Of a stretch of 64,000 bases of DNA, positions 51,700 through 61,030 are shown piece after piece (position 1 is the stretch's first letter; every line of letters begins with the position of its first letter). Origin of the DNA: Luteimonas vadosa (GTDB lineage Bacteria; Pseudomonadota; Gammaproteobacteria; Xanthomonadales; Xanthomonadaceae); NCBI RefSeq assembly GCF_039543545.1, contig NZ_BAABJY010000002.1:930001-994000 (forward strand), read 5' to 3'. A program made the position numbers and the translations under genes. The notes under the pieces are model-generated. The model was not told the DNA's origin and made no database searches. It saw nothing but the letters and a program-made list of their open reading frames with translations.

Positions 51700-52614
51700 A
51701 TGTCAGCCACCAGCCTGACCTTGCTCCTGGCCACCACCCTCGCCGCCGCCAGCGCGCCGGGCCCCGAGCGCGTGCTGCCGGACGACCCGGCCGTGACCCG
51801 ACTGGGCCCCGGCTGGTTGTCCACCCCGGCCAACGACTACAACCTCTCGACCGACGCCGACGGAACCCTGCTCGTTTTCGGGCGCTCGACCCGCGGCGAC
51901 TTCAGCGATTCCCGCGTCTGGGTCGCGCATGCCGAAGGCGGCCAATGGAGTGCCCCGAAACAGGCTTCCTTCTCCGACCCGCGCTGGCGCGACTCGGACC
52001 CCTGGCTGACGCCCGACGGCCGCTGGCTGTACTTCGTGTCCGACCGGCCGGCCGCCGCACGCGCACCCGACCGCCACGACCTCGACCTGTGGCGGGCGCC
52101 GGTGGCCGACGGCCTCTTTGGAGAACCGGAGCACCTTGCGGCCGCCTCCAGTCCCGGTGAGGAGCTGGGTCCCGAACTGCATGACGGGTGGCTGGTGTTC
52201 AACAGCACGCGCCCCGGTGGCCCCGCCACTCTGGCGCTGTATCGCGTCCGGCTGGACGACGCCGAGGCCGCCATCCCTGAAGCCCTGCCGCCCCCGTTCA
52301 ACGAGGGATTGGCGCAGGGCGACCTGACCTTTTCGCCGGACGGCCAGGTCGCGCTGTTCTGGAGCATCCGCGGCGACAGCCGAGAACCGGAACTGTTCGC
52401 CGTGCGCCGCGAAGGCGGGCAGTGGTCGGCGGCGGTCCGGCTGCCGGCGCCGTTCAACGCGCCAGGCATGGACTTCACGCCCGCGTTCACCGCCGACGGA
52501 AAGTACCTGCGCTGGGCGAGCCAGCGGCAGGAGCAAGATGGTCCGGCACATCCCGAAGGGTCGGCGAACGTGTACCAGGCGGGCACCGATCTGCTCGAAG
52601 CGCTGTTCGATTGA
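51700..52614 (+). CDS. exported PD40/TolB-like beta-propeller protein
   Basis: A 304-residue protein with a signal peptide (SLTLLLATTLAAASAP) and repeated PD40 beta-propeller motifs, each a T/S-x-D-G-x-x-L/A-x-F/W-x-S pattern: LSTDADGTLLVFGRS, LTPDGRWLYFVSDR, FSPDGQVALFWSI and FTADGKYLRWASQR. Such propellers bind peptides or other proteins and may sit in the periplasm. No lipobox is present. The gene is followed at 52903 by the frameshifted S41 peptidase. The start at 51700 is chosen at the signal peptide. Confidence 0.82.
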   Translation: MSATSLTLLLATTLAAASAPGPERVLPDDPAVTRLGPGWLSTPANDYNLSTDADGTLLVFGRSTRGDFSDSRVWVAHAEGGQWSAPKQASFSDPRWRDSDPWLTPDGRWLYFVSDRPAAARAPDRHDLDLWRAPVADGLFGEPEHLAAASSPGEELGPELHDGWLVFNSTRPGGPATLALYRVRLDDAEAAIPEALPPPFNEGLAQGDLTFSPDGQVALFWSIRGDSREPELFAVRREGGQWSAAVRLPAPFNAPGMDFTPAFTADGKYLRWASQRQEQDGPAHPEGSANVYQAGTDLLEALFD

Positions 52615-52902
52615 CGGGAGCGGCGCTCCGATCAGTTCGCCATGACGGCTGTCAATGCGGCCGCGAAATTCGCCTTTGAGCATTGTTGCCGGGAGTGGGA
52701 TGGTTCCCTCCTTCCGCCTTTTTCCCGCTGCAACGCCAAGCTGCGCGCGGTTCGACATGGCGACTTCCGGCACAGGCCCCCGGCGGCGGCATCGCTGGAA
52801 ACTCTCCCACGCTCTCGCCGGCAGCTGCCTGCCGTGGCGCGCCGGTGCGTCCAACGACCGACGCGCCGCATCCACCTACATCATCTGCTTTGGATGTCCC
52901 GC

Positions 52903-53942
52903 ATGAAGCTACGCCCCGCCCTGCTGCTCTGGTTCGCCGTCGCGCTGGCCTGCCTGCCCCTGCGCAGCGCCCTCGCCGAACCGGATCGTCGTGCACCCGT
53001 GCTGGAGGCAATGGCCGAGGTGCTGCAGGCACGCTATGTCGACGCCGCGAAGGCCGACGCGCTGGCCGCCATGCTGCAGGAGGCGGGGTATAGCGGTCGC
53101 TTGCCGGCATCGCCGATCCGGCGGGTTTCGTCGAGGCGGTGAATCGCGCGATGCAGGAAGTCGCCCCGGACAAGCACCTGCGCCTGGATTACGAACCGGA
53201 CCGCGAGTACGCGCCCGCCATGGGCGCGGCGCGGATCGTCGCGCAGGGGACGGATGACGGCGGCGCGGTGCGCCAGGTCGTGCGCACGGGTCGCATGGAT
53301 GGGCGCAGCGTCGAGCAGATCGCGTACAGCAACTTCGGCGTGGCGCGCGTCGAACACCTGCCCGGCAACATCGGCTACCTCAAGCTCACGCGCTTCGTCC
53401 CCGCCTACCTGTCGCGCGACACCCTGCGCGCCGCCATCGCGCTGCTGGCGCACAGCGACGCGGTGGTGATCGACCTGCGCGGCAACATCGGCGGCGCGCC
53501 CGATGCCGTGGGCGAGTTGCTCAGCCCCTTCTTCCCCGCCAGCGGCGGCACCCTCGAACTGCATGCGGCAGAGAACCGCGCGGAGGGCATCCGCAGCGCG
53601 GTCACCACGGACCCGGTCCTTGCCCGACCGGCGCTGGCCACTGCACCGCTGTACGTGCTGACGGACAAGCGCACCGCGTCGGCCGCGGAAATGTTCGCCT
53701 ACGCCGCCCGGCGGGCGGGTCGCGCAACACTGGTGGGCGAGACGACCAGCGGCGCGGGCAACGGCGCCACCAGGCAATCGGTCGGCAACGGCTTCGTCCT
53801 GACGTTGTCGGAGTGGCGCATCCTGACCGGGCCCGGCTGGGAAGGCGTCGGCGTCGCGCCGGACCTGCCGGTGGCAGCAGAGGACGCGCTCGATCGGGCA
53901 CTGGAACTGGCAAGCGAGGCGATTGCCGGTCAGACGACCTGA
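52903..53942 (+). pseudogene. S41-family peptidase, frameshifted
   Basis: A tail-specific or IRBP-like S41 protease in two frames. The first frame starts with a signal peptide (MKLRPALLLWFAVALACLPL) and an S41 N-terminal domain (LEAMAEVLQARYVDAAKADA). Near 53095-53115 the reading frame shifts by -1: continuing in the next frame gives AGIADPAGFVEAVNRAMQEV, which joins directly to the rest of the domain. The catalytic part is complete afterwards: VVIDLRGNIGGAPD, LTDKRTASAAEMFAYA (Ser), and LVGETTSGAGNG. A one-base deletion would explain it; there is no homopolymer at the site. It may be a true pseudogene, a programmed shift or a sequence error. Confidence 0.8.
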
Positions 53943-53980
53943 TCCGGCAAGCCCGATCATGCCTTGACCGGGCCCTCTCC

Positions 53981-54742
53981 CTACTCGGCAGGCTTGATGG
54001 CTCGTTCGGGCAGCAATGCCTGCCAGTCCGCCATCGGCAGCCCATGCGCTTTGCAGAAGTCGGCCGTGCCGGATGCAGCGGCCATGAACTTTTCGATCTC
54101 TTCCACGGGCGGCATCAATTCCAGTTCACGCATCTTCACCAGCACCTGCAACGCCACCAGGGACTGGGATTGGGACTGCCCGACCTGCTCCATCAACTCG
54201 CCCAACAGGGAAGCGCGCGTGTGCGGATCCAGGGCGATGGGGGACGCCATGGCGAGCGCGCGTGATGAAAGGCGATCAATCTGGTCCGCACGGACGTTCA
54301 TGTCCTCGAGCTGCCTGTACAGCATTGCGTAGGCGGTGCGGCGATGCGACTCCATGTGCGCGAGCGTGCCGTCGCCATTGCTGGCCTGCCAAGTGCTGAC
54401 GAGCCAGGGACGCAAGGGCAAGCGGTACACGTAGTCGAAGTGGGGCTCTGCGTACGCCGGCATGGCTTCGAGGACATTGCCGCTCGCCAGCAGCCCCTCC
54501 TTGGCAGCCGCCAGCTGGGCCTCCACGCAGGGCGCCACGGTCACCTGTTCCACGGCGTACATGGCATTCGTGCTGGCCTCCCGATGCAGCGCCAGTTCCG
54601 CCTGCGCCACCTTGCGGGTCCAGTTCCAGCTTTCAAGCAAGTCGCCGGCCCCCAGCGCCACCAGCACGCCGACGACGATGATCGCGATCTCTCGGGCGAT
54701 CGAGCGCCAGTTCCCCCACTGCACCCGGCGTAATCCACGCAT
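53981..54742 (-). CDS. single-pass membrane protein of unknown function
   Basis: A 253-residue protein with one N-terminal membrane anchor (EIAIIVVGVLVALGAGDLL) after a short basic start (MRGLRRVQWGNWRSIAR), and a large helical part outside (QAELALHREASTNAMYAVEQ; REVWLVSTWQ-like segments). The IAREIAIIVVGVLVALGA-type anchor recurs in a family of sphingomonad and xanthomonad proteins of unknown role; this is pattern memory and not proof of function. It is convergent with the S41 gene. No catalytic residues are recognised. Confidence 0.72.
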   Translation of the reverse strand: MRGLRRVQWGNWRSIAREIAIIVVGVLVALGAGDLLESWNWTRKVAQAELALHREASTNAMYAVEQVTVAPCVEAQLAAAKEGLLASGNVLEAMPAYAEPHFDYVYRLPLRPWLVSTWQASNGDGTLAHMESHRRTAYAMLYRQLEDMNVRADQIDRLSSRALAMASPIALDPHTRASLLGELMEQVGQSQSQSLVALQVLVKMRELELMPPVEEIEKFMAAASGTADFCKAHGLPMADWQALLPERAIKPAE

Positions 54743-55002
54743 GCTTCCCAGACTCCGGCTGGTGGTAGGCGCAGCTACCGGTTCCGCAGCATACAGGCCC
54801 CAAACAGCCCCGAGTACAAGGGTTGCGAAGACAGTTCGCGCACCATGGGGGCGCCCGTCCGGGGAGGCCCACGGCGTGGCCGCGGCTTCGAGATTCGGGC
54901 CTCACGCCACCCTCCTCCGAGTCCAGCGCCTCCCGCTGGGGGAAGCGCCCCCGAACGGCTGCCGGGCGGCATCGTCCCGGCAGCCGTCGCTGGTTCCGGG
55001 GC

Positions 55003-55611
55003 CTACAACATCTCCTTGCGCGCCTGTTCGGCACGCGACGCGCCGATGGCGGTGGCGACCTTCTTGACTTCCTCCGGCGGCGGGAGGACCGCGGGAAGGC
55101 CAAGCGACTGGATCCACAACTCCCGGGTCCAGCCAGCGGTGTGGTAGAGGTGGTGGTCCTCGTCCTCCTCCACTTCCTCGTGGGCCTTCTTCATGGCCTT
55201 CGTATAGGCGCCAGAAGCCTCCTTCGCGACGTGGCCAATGAGTTCCCAGTTCATGTGGTCCTTGGTTTCCGCCAGCACCACGCATTCGGCGGCGACCAGT
55301 TCCGCAGCCTCGGCGGGCGCATTGGCGATCGCCATCTCGATCGCCTGCACCAGTGACCGTCCCTGGTGCGCAACGACCTCGCGACCGGGCGAGCCTTCCT
55401 CCGGATCCAGGCCGACTTCGGCGAACAGTTCGAGCAACACCTTCTCGTGGGTCCGCGTCTCGTCGAGGTAGTCCTGCCATTCCTTGCGCAGGTCCTCGTT
55501 CTGGGCTGCCTTGATGGCGGTGGTGTAGATCTGGATGCCGCCGCGCTCCGTTTCCAGGGCCTGCAGGAGCAGCTCCTTCACCTGGGAATCGTCGTATTGC
55601 TTCTTGGCCAT
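55003..55611 (-). CDS. ferritin-like di-iron domain protein
   Basis: A 202-residue protein of the ferritin-like fold. Two helix pairs have the carboxylate/His pattern of di-iron sites: ALETERGGIQIYTTAIKAAQ, EWQDYLDETRTHEKVLLELF, and AAECVVLAETKDHMNWELIG. A fourth helix is in AYTKAMKKAHEEVEEDEDHH. It could store iron or reduce peroxide; no rubredoxin domain or twin signal is present. GGAG precedes the ATG at 55611. The frame runs open for 105 codons upstream with a Pro-rich sequence that is probably not translated. Confidence 0.82.
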   Translation of the reverse strand: MAKKQYDDSQVKELLLQALETERGGIQIYTTAIKAAQNEDLRKEWQDYLDETRTHEKVLLELFAEVGLDPEEGSPGREVVAHQGRSLVQAIEMAIANAPAEAAELVAAECVVLAETKDHMNWELIGHVAKEASGAYTKAMKKAHEEVEEDEDHHLYHTAGWTRELWIQSLGLPAVLPPPEEVKKVATAIGASRAEQARKEML

Positions 55612-56167
55612 GCTTCTATCTCCAAAGGACTGTGGCGGGGGTGCAGGCGCGGGATGCGCCTGCAGCGTGAAAGGGGCAGGACCAGCCTTGCGTCCGGTCA
55701 TGGGGTCGGCGCTCAGGTCCGGCGGGTCTGTCGTGGGACTCATCGGGCAGCGCACGCCGACGCGCTGTGCACGGGAGCCAAGGCGGAAACACCGCGGTGC
55801 TCGACTCGATACCAGCGAGCCGTCCGTCCCTGGTGCGCCAATGCTCGGCTTCGAGCGTGTCCGAGGCGGCTGCGGAGCCGCAGTCGCGGGCGTGCGGGGA
55901 ATCCTCGTCACCGAGGCAGGAGACACCTTGGTCGTACGCGGCGTGGACGTGGCGCCGTGACCTTTCCTGATGGGCGAAACCGCGCGCGTGCCGTCGGCTC
56001 ATGTCGATCCCTCGCAATGCATCCATGCCGGCCGGGCATGCCCGACCTGTTCGAAACTAAGTTGCTGGCCGTGAAGCGTCGATCAAAAACCAGGGGTAAC
56101 TACGCCTCGAACACGTTCCACGCGCGCGCTCCGCGCACCGCCGACGGCGCACTGCATCCCGCGGGCT
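55612..56167. other. gene-free interval of about 556 bases
   Basis: Between the ferritin-like gene start and the YetF-like gene stop, both on the minus strand. No convincing gene or RNA was seen. A promoter for the ferritin-like gene is expected here. Confidence 0.45.
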
Positions 56168-56761
56168 TCATCTCGCGCGGCGCTGTTCCTGCAGGGGACT
56201 GCATTTGCTGTTGTCCAGGAGGTATTCGAGCAAGTCCCGGTCGCGCGGCTTCCTGTCGTTCAGGACGACGCTGATGGCGCCCGTGACCTCGAGGACGGCC
56301 AGGTCGACCTGCGCCAGGGCCACCGCGCCCTTGGATCGCAAGGTGGCCGCGAGCTCCCGTTCCGTCGTCCGCTCGCGTCGCAATGCGTCGAAATCCACCT
56401 GTCCGTCCCTGACCAGCACCCTGGGCCGGGATTCCACGTAGTCGCGCACCGGTCGGAATGCGGCCGCAGTCTTCTCCAGCAGGATCGTCAGGACCGACAT
56501 GCCGATCAGTACCAGCAAGGCGTGGGCGATCGGGATCTGCGGATAGAGCATGACGTCGCCAGCCGCCGATCCGAGGGCGATCATCAGCATCTGCTGCATC
56601 GGGCTGAGGCTGTCGTGTTCCCGCTTTCCCAGCAGTCGCAGGACCAGCAACAGCATCGCGAACAGCATCACGATGCGGAGCGCGACCTCGGCGTAAAACA
56701 GGAGCGGTGCCTCGCCCAACAGGATGCGGAACCAGTCCAGGGGGATCATCTCGGTGTCCAT
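56168..56761 (-). CDS. DUF421/YetF-like membrane protein
   Basis: A 197-residue membrane protein of the YetF/YrbG-like DUF421 family. Three hydrophobic segments (IVMLFAMLLLVLRLLG, PMQQMLMIALGSAAGDVMLY, HALLVLIGMSVLTILLE) are followed by the soluble domain with VRDYVESRPRVLVRDGQVDF, ERELAATLRSKG and VALAQVDLAVLEVTGAISVV, as in YetF. The function of this family is not known; in spore-forming species relatives act in germination. The short C-terminal CSPLQEQRRAR is basic. No operon partner is adjacent. Confidence 0.88.
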   Translation of the reverse strand: MDTEMIPLDWFRILLGEAPLLFYAEVALRIVMLFAMLLLVLRLLGKREHDSLSPMQQMLMIALGSAAGDVMLYPQIPIAHALLVLIGMSVLTILLEKTAAAFRPVRDYVESRPRVLVRDGQVDFDALRRERTTERELAATLRSKGAVALAQVDLAVLEVTGAISVVLNDRKPRDRDLLEYLLDNSKCSPLQEQRRAR

Positions 56762-57130
56762 GCCAGTGCTTCCTCAAGACCAAGGGGTGCAAAACGGGGC
56801 AAAGCGTGCATGCGATGTCACGACACGCCGCACCGGACAATTCCGGTTAGCAACTTCTATTGATCAGGTCCGCCGTGGTGCGGACACCCCACCCATAAGT
56901 GGAGGCCTGACAACGAAACATCCTCGATCGCTCCCCGGCACTCTCCAGGGAGTCGGGCGGTTAACGGCCTGGTGTATGAATGCATCGACGTCCTCGCGAG
57001 ACGCGGACCGGCGGCACGGCCGCGAAGCAAACTCGAGCAGGGCACCGATAAATAAACCTGAACCCTTTCGTTTGATCCTCTTGCAAGGCAGTTGATCTCC
57101 GTTCGCAGCAGGGCATTCCCGAGCCGCGGG
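56762..57130. promoter_or_regulatory. intergenic region with inverted repeat ACCGGA-N4-TCCGGT
   Basis: About 370 bases upstream of the YetF-like gene, which is read toward lower coordinates, and downstream of the sulfite-oxidase gene. It contains a perfect inverted repeat at 56832-56837 and 56842-56847 (ACCGGA-CAAT-TCCGGT), 71 bases before the ATG, a plausible operator. The segment 57040-57090 is AT-richer than the neighbourhood. Confidence 0.4.
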
Positions 57131-58255
57131 TCAACGAATCTCGACTTCGATCGGGATCCAGTGGTGGATGAGGTAACTGCCCCCGTCCTCGTCGTGCCTT
57201 GCCGGCTGCGTACGGCCCTCGGAATCGGTGGCGCGCGCCATCAGCACCGCCTTGCCGGGTTTCGCGGGCACATCCCACTCGTATTCCCAGAGCCGCCAAG
57301 CATCGGGTACCGGATCGCCGACCAGGCGCGCGTCGTGCCAGGTCGTGCCGCCGTCGGTGCTCACTTCGACCTTCGTGACCTCCGCCCCGCCGGTCCATGC
57401 CGCGCCATGCACGCGATACGGCTGCCCGGCAGGCACGTTTTCCGCGTATTCCGGGCGGGCAATCTGCGACTTGATCCGCATCTCGCGGACCGGCGTTAGG
57501 ACCGGCGACGCGGGTCCCCGTTTCCAGTAGGCATAGTCGATCGTCTGGTAGTAGCCCTGGAATGGCTCCCGCGTCGCGACGATTTCCGTCAGCCACTTCA
57601 CGGCGGCCATGCCATACCAGCCCGGCACGACGGCGCGCGCCGGAAAACCGTGCGCCGGCGACAGCTTCTCGCCGTTCATCCGCAGGGCGATCAGCACGTC
57701 GTCATTCGCCTTGCCCAAGGGCAGGCTGCGCGCGAAGTGGATCTTTCCCGCCGGCCTCGGTGGGTCCTTGATCTCGCCCTCGTCCGCGCCCTGCAGGATC
57801 ACCTCGCGCACACCGTCGCGCACTCCCGCCCGTGCAAGCAGGTCCGCCAGCGGCACGCCCGTCCACTCCGCGGTGCCGACCGCGCCGGCTTCCCATTGCG
57901 CGCCGTCCCGCTGGGGCTCGAGGAATACCCGACCGTTGCCCGCGCATTCCATGGTCGTGGTGATCGTGCGCGTCGCCATTTCGGACAACTCGGCGTAGCT
58001 CAACTCAAAGGGGCTTTCGACGTCGCCTTCGATCTTCAGACGCCACGCGTCGATGTCGATCGCCGGGATGGGATGGTGGCAGCGCACGTAGAACCGGTCG
58101 GCCGGCGTGATGAAGCCGTCGATCTCGCCAAACGGCATCTCGAGGTTCACCGGGTTCTTCTCGCGCACGATCATCCCTGCCGACGAGGCGAGCGTCTCTG
58201 CATCGGCCGGCCTACGTCCGTCTGCTCTTGTGCTGTTATCGGATTTCGTGGTCAT
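57131..58255 (-). CDS. sulfite-oxidase-type molybdopterin enzyme
   Basis: A 374-residue molybdenum enzyme of the sulfite oxidase family, oxidising sulfite to sulfate or reducing a related substrate. The Mo-ligand Cys is in TTTMECAGNGRVFLEP, with the pterin contacts HGFPARAVVPGWYGMAAVKWL. The C-terminal Ig-like dimerisation domain (VEVSTDGGTTWHDARL, RATDSEGRTQPARH) is present. There is no heme domain and no Tat or Sec signal, so it looks cytoplasmic. It ends the sulfur operon, 99 bases behind the second YeeE/YedE gene. GGGA precedes the ATG. Confidence 0.9.
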   Translation of the reverse strand: MTTKSDNSTRADGRRPADAETLASSAGMIVREKNPVNLEMPFGEIDGFITPADRFYVRCHHPIPAIDIDAWRLKIEGDVESPFELSYAELSEMATRTITTTMECAGNGRVFLEPQRDGAQWEAGAVGTAEWTGVPLADLLARAGVRDGVREVILQGADEGEIKDPPRPAGKIHFARSLPLGKANDDVLIALRMNGEKLSPAHGFPARAVVPGWYGMAAVKWLTEIVATREPFQGYYQTIDYAYWKRGPASPVLTPVREMRIKSQIARPEYAENVPAGQPYRVHGAAWTGGAEVTKVEVSTDGGTTWHDARLVGDPVPDAWRLWEYEWDVPAKPGKAVLMARATDSEGRTQPARHDEDGGSYLIHHWIPIEVEIR

Positions 58256-58354
58256 TTTCGGAGTTTTCCCTGGTAGGAACTTCCACCATCGTTCGCAAAC
58301 CCGCAGCCTGCGTTGCCTGCCCGGCGTCCGCGTTGCTGCCTCGCGCCGGGCGAA

Positions 58355-58987
58355 TCACGGTCCCAGCCGGGCCACCACGAACAGACCCGCCACGAGCAGC
58401 GGGACGAACAGCGCGATGAAGACGCCGCGCTTCATCTCCAGCAGGTCCGGCAGCAGGAGGCGGCCGCGACTGCCGATCTTCTCGATCGTCGAACCGACGA
58501 AGCCCGAGGTCTCGGCGAAGAGGTAACTGCCCGCCATCAGGCCGACGATGCCGGCGATCGCGTCGTAGTTGCCCTGCCCCAGTGCCGCCACGCCGGTCCC
58601 CGGGCAGTAGCCCAGCACGCCGAGCCCGACGCCGAAGAGCAGTCCGCCCGCAATGTTCGCGGCGTAGTGCGTCGGCTTGACATGCAGCTCGACCAGGCCG
58701 AGGGCGTGCATGGCGAAGATGCCGCCCATGCCGACGACGATCGCCGTCAGCATGACCTTCGTGACGGTGAAATCCGTGAGCAGCAGCTGGCCGATCAGCA
58801 CCTCGTACCGGGCCACGCCGCTCTTCTGCAGCAGGAAGCCGAACACCACACCGAACACGAGGCCGAGCACCAGCTGGCGTGGCGAATCCGGCTTGCCCGG
58901 GTCGTAGGCGCGTTTTTCCTGCGGCTCCGTCGGAATGACCAGGACCGGCGGGGTGGTCTCCGGTGGCACGTTGTCAGGCTTGCCCAT
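58355..58987 (-). CDS. YeeE/YedE half-transporter (second unit)
   Basis: A 210-residue membrane protein of the YeeE/YedE (DUF395) family. Hydrophobic segments LVLGLVFGVVFGFLL, VMLTAIVVGMGGIFAMHAL, AGGLLFGVGLGVLGYCPGTG, AIAGIVGLMAGSYLFAE and VFIALFVPLLVAGLFVV make five predicted helices. The Cys in LGYCPGTGVAALGQG is the counterpart of the Cys loop in the other half. Full-length relatives such as TsuA take up thiosulfate; here two half-size genes stand 7 bases apart, as in PmpA/PmpB. Start at 58987 is the first good Met after the first half's stop. Confidence 0.9.
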   Translation of the reverse strand: MGKPDNVPPETTPPVLVIPTEPQEKRAYDPGKPDSPRQLVLGLVFGVVFGFLLQKSGVARYEVLIGQLLLTDFTVTKVMLTAIVVGMGGIFAMHALGLVELHVKPTHYAANIAGGLLFGVGLGVLGYCPGTGVAALGQGNYDAIAGIVGLMAGSYLFAETSGFVGSTIEKIGSRGRLLLPDLLEMKRGVFIALFVPLLVAGLFVVARLGP

Positions 58988-58994
58988 GGCGCCC

Positions 58995-59504
58995 TCAGAT
59001 CCGGTACAGCAGCATCGCGGTGGCGACGCCGGCGATGAAGAAGCAGGCAAGCGCGATCCAGGAGCTCACGGAGAGCTGGAGTGCGCCGCTGATGCCATGG
59101 CCGCTGGTGCAGCCGCCTGCCAGCCTGGCGCCATAGGCCAGCAAGGCGCCGCCCAGGAAGGCAATCCCCAGGCGCAGGGCGATGTCGGCACCGAACCGGC
59201 TTTCCCACATCTCGGGCACCCATGCGGGCGCCAGCTCGCCGCCCGTGGACGCGGCGATGAAGGCGCCAATCAACATGCCCACCACCAGCATCACCTGCCA
59301 TTCGACCTTCGGCTTGGTGTCCTGGTAGAACTTGAGGTTCTCGGTGTGGCCCTTGGAGAACAGGTTGCCGATCATGCCTGCCACCCGGGCATAGGCGGTC
59401 GACACGCTCAGGGGCTTGTTGGAGAAATAGAAGGTCGCCATCGACAGCAGCCCGATCAGCGCGCCGACGAGGTAGGGCGACCACGCACCGGATGCGCCTT
59501 GCAT
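58995..59504 (-). CDS. YeeE/YedE half-transporter (first unit)
   Basis: A 169-residue membrane protein, the first of two YeeE/YedE halves. Segments PYLVGALIGLLSMATFYF, VMLVVGMLIGAFIAASTGG, LRLGIAFLGGALLAYGARL and WIALACFFIAGVATAMLL are hydrophobic. The family motif GGCTSGHGISGALQL carries the conserved Cys thought to handle the sulfur substrate. It starts two bases after the stop of the persulfide-dioxygenase-like gene, so the three genes are translated as a unit. Likely function: movement of thiosulfate or another sulfur compound, by homology. Confidence 0.9.
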   Translation of the reverse strand: MQGASGAWSPYLVGALIGLLSMATFYFSNKPLSVSTAYARVAGMIGNLFSKGHTENLKFYQDTKPKVEWQVMLVVGMLIGAFIAASTGGELAPAWVPEMWESRFGADIALRLGIAFLGGALLAYGARLAGGCTSGHGISGALQLSVSSWIALACFFIAGVATAMLLYRI

Positions 59505-59506
59505 GG

Positions 59507-60904
59507 TCACTTCTCCTTTTCCTTTTTCGCTTCGTCGGACAACTCCAGCGGCAGGCCCAGCTTCTCCCACGCGGTGATGCCACCCAGCATGTTGTGGACG
59601 CGGGTGAACCCGTTGCGCCTGAGGATGCTGGCGGCCAGGCTCGAGCGATTGCCCACGTTGCAATGCACCACGATGTCGCTGTCCTTGGGCCACTGGGGCA
59701 GGTCGTCCTCGAGGTGGCCCACGTAGCGACGCTCCACGCCCGGGATATGCTTTTCGTCCCACTCGTATTGGTCACGCGCGTCCAGCACGTGGACCCGCCC
59801 CTCCTCCATCCACTGGGCCACCTCGGCGGGGGTCGTGGTGGCGATCGATTCCAGCGGCAGGCCCTCGTCGCGCCAGCCTTCGATGCCCGTGGCGAGGATG
59901 CCCTCCACCGAGTCGATGCCGATGCGCGCCAGCGAGAGCGCCGCTTCCTCCATCGCTTCGCGCCCCTCGGCCACCAGGAATACCCGCGTGTCCTTGCTGG
60001 CGACCCAGCCACCATAGGCCGGCACGCCGTCGAGCCAGACGCTGTACGCACCCGGGATATGGGCGGCGGCAAAGGCTTCCGGCGGACGGGTGTCGATCAC
60101 CAGGCCCTCGCGCATGCGGCGCTGGAAATCCTTGGGCGCCAGCATGCGTGCGGCCACAGGACCCTTCAGGGGCCTGCCCGGGAGCAGGTTCACTTCTTCC
60201 ATGTGCTCGAAATACGGCGGCCGCGCCATGTCCAGCGCCACCTTCGATTCGACGAATTCGCTCCGGGTCTTGGTGAACACGTCGTTGGTCTCGCGTTCGA
60301 TGCCCAACGTGGAATCGTCGCGCTCGGAGATGTTGGCGCCGCAAGCCGATCCGGCGCCGTGCGCCGGGAACAGCAGCGTCTGGTCGCCAAGCGGTCCGAT
60401 CTTGCGGTGGACGGAGTCGTAGAGGATGCCGGCGTTCTCGCCGGTCTTGTCGGGGTCCGGCAGGTCGGTGCGCCCGGTATCGCCGACGAACAACGCGTCC
60501 CCGGTGAACACGCCCCAGCATTTCTCCCCACTGTCTTCAGCGTAGACCGCGTAGGACATGCTCTCCGGCGTGTGGCCGGGCGTGGCGAGCGCAACGAAGC
60601 GCGTCTTGCCGACCTTGAGTTCCTGCCCGTCTTCCAGCTTCAGGTCGATGTCGCCGAACAGCGCGTGGCAACCACCGACGATCTTCGCACCGGTCGCCTC
60701 CGCCAGCGCCCTGGACCCGAGCTCGAAATCCTCCTGCCGATGCGTCTCCAGCACGTAGGCGATGGACAGGTCGTTCTCCCGCGCCAGGCACAGGTATTGC
60801 TCGACATCGCGGCGCGGGTCGACCACCACGGCCAATCCTTCCCCGCAGCCCAAGACGTAGGCGTTGTGGCCCAGGCCTGGCGTCTTCACCCGTTCGAAAT
60901 ACAT
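59507..60904 (-). CDS. persulfide-dioxygenase-like MBL protein fused to two rhodanese domains
   Basis: A 465-residue fusion. Residues 1-240 are a metallo-beta-lactamase fold of the ETHE1/persulfide dioxygenase type, with the iron ligands His55 (ETHRQEDF), His111 (ATPGHTPESM) and Asp136 (FTGDALFVGDTGRTDL); the usual HxHxDH is HRQEDF, so only the mononuclear set is kept. Two rhodanese domains follow: the first (VIDTRPPEAFAAAHIPGAYS) lacks a Cys in its active loop (VFLVAEGREAM), the second (VLDARDQYEWDEKHIPGVER) has CNVGNRSS with the catalytic Cys. It would oxidise persulfide sulfur to sulfite, which the molybdoenzyme downstream could finish to sulfate. First gene of the operon. Confidence 0.9.
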   Translation of the reverse strand: MYFERVKTPGLGHNAYVLGCGEGLAVVVDPRRDVEQYLCLARENDLSIAYVLETHRQEDFELGSRALAEATGAKIVGGCHALFGDIDLKLEDGQELKVGKTRFVALATPGHTPESMSYAVYAEDSGEKCWGVFTGDALFVGDTGRTDLPDPDKTGENAGILYDSVHRKIGPLGDQTLLFPAHGAGSACGANISERDDSTLGIERETNDVFTKTRSEFVESKVALDMARPPYFEHMEEVNLLPGRPLKGPVAARMLAPKDFQRRMREGLVIDTRPPEAFAAAHIPGAYSVWLDGVPAYGGWVASKDTRVFLVAEGREAMEEAALSLARIGIDSVEGILATGIEGWRDEGLPLESIATTTPAEVAQWMEEGRVHVLDARDQYEWDEKHIPGVERRYVGHLEDDLPQWPKDSDIVVHCNVGNRSSLAASILRRNGFTRVHNMLGGITAWEKLGLPLELSDEAKKEKEK

Positions 60905-61030
60905 GTGCGTTCCCTGAGAGCCCGAGAGTGGGCTGCGATTGAACTGGACCCGCTGTCATGGCCCGGTGATTTCCTGCACCAGGGACAGAGGGGTCACCAT
61001 TCGCCGCCCAAGGCCGACAGCCGGGAGTTC

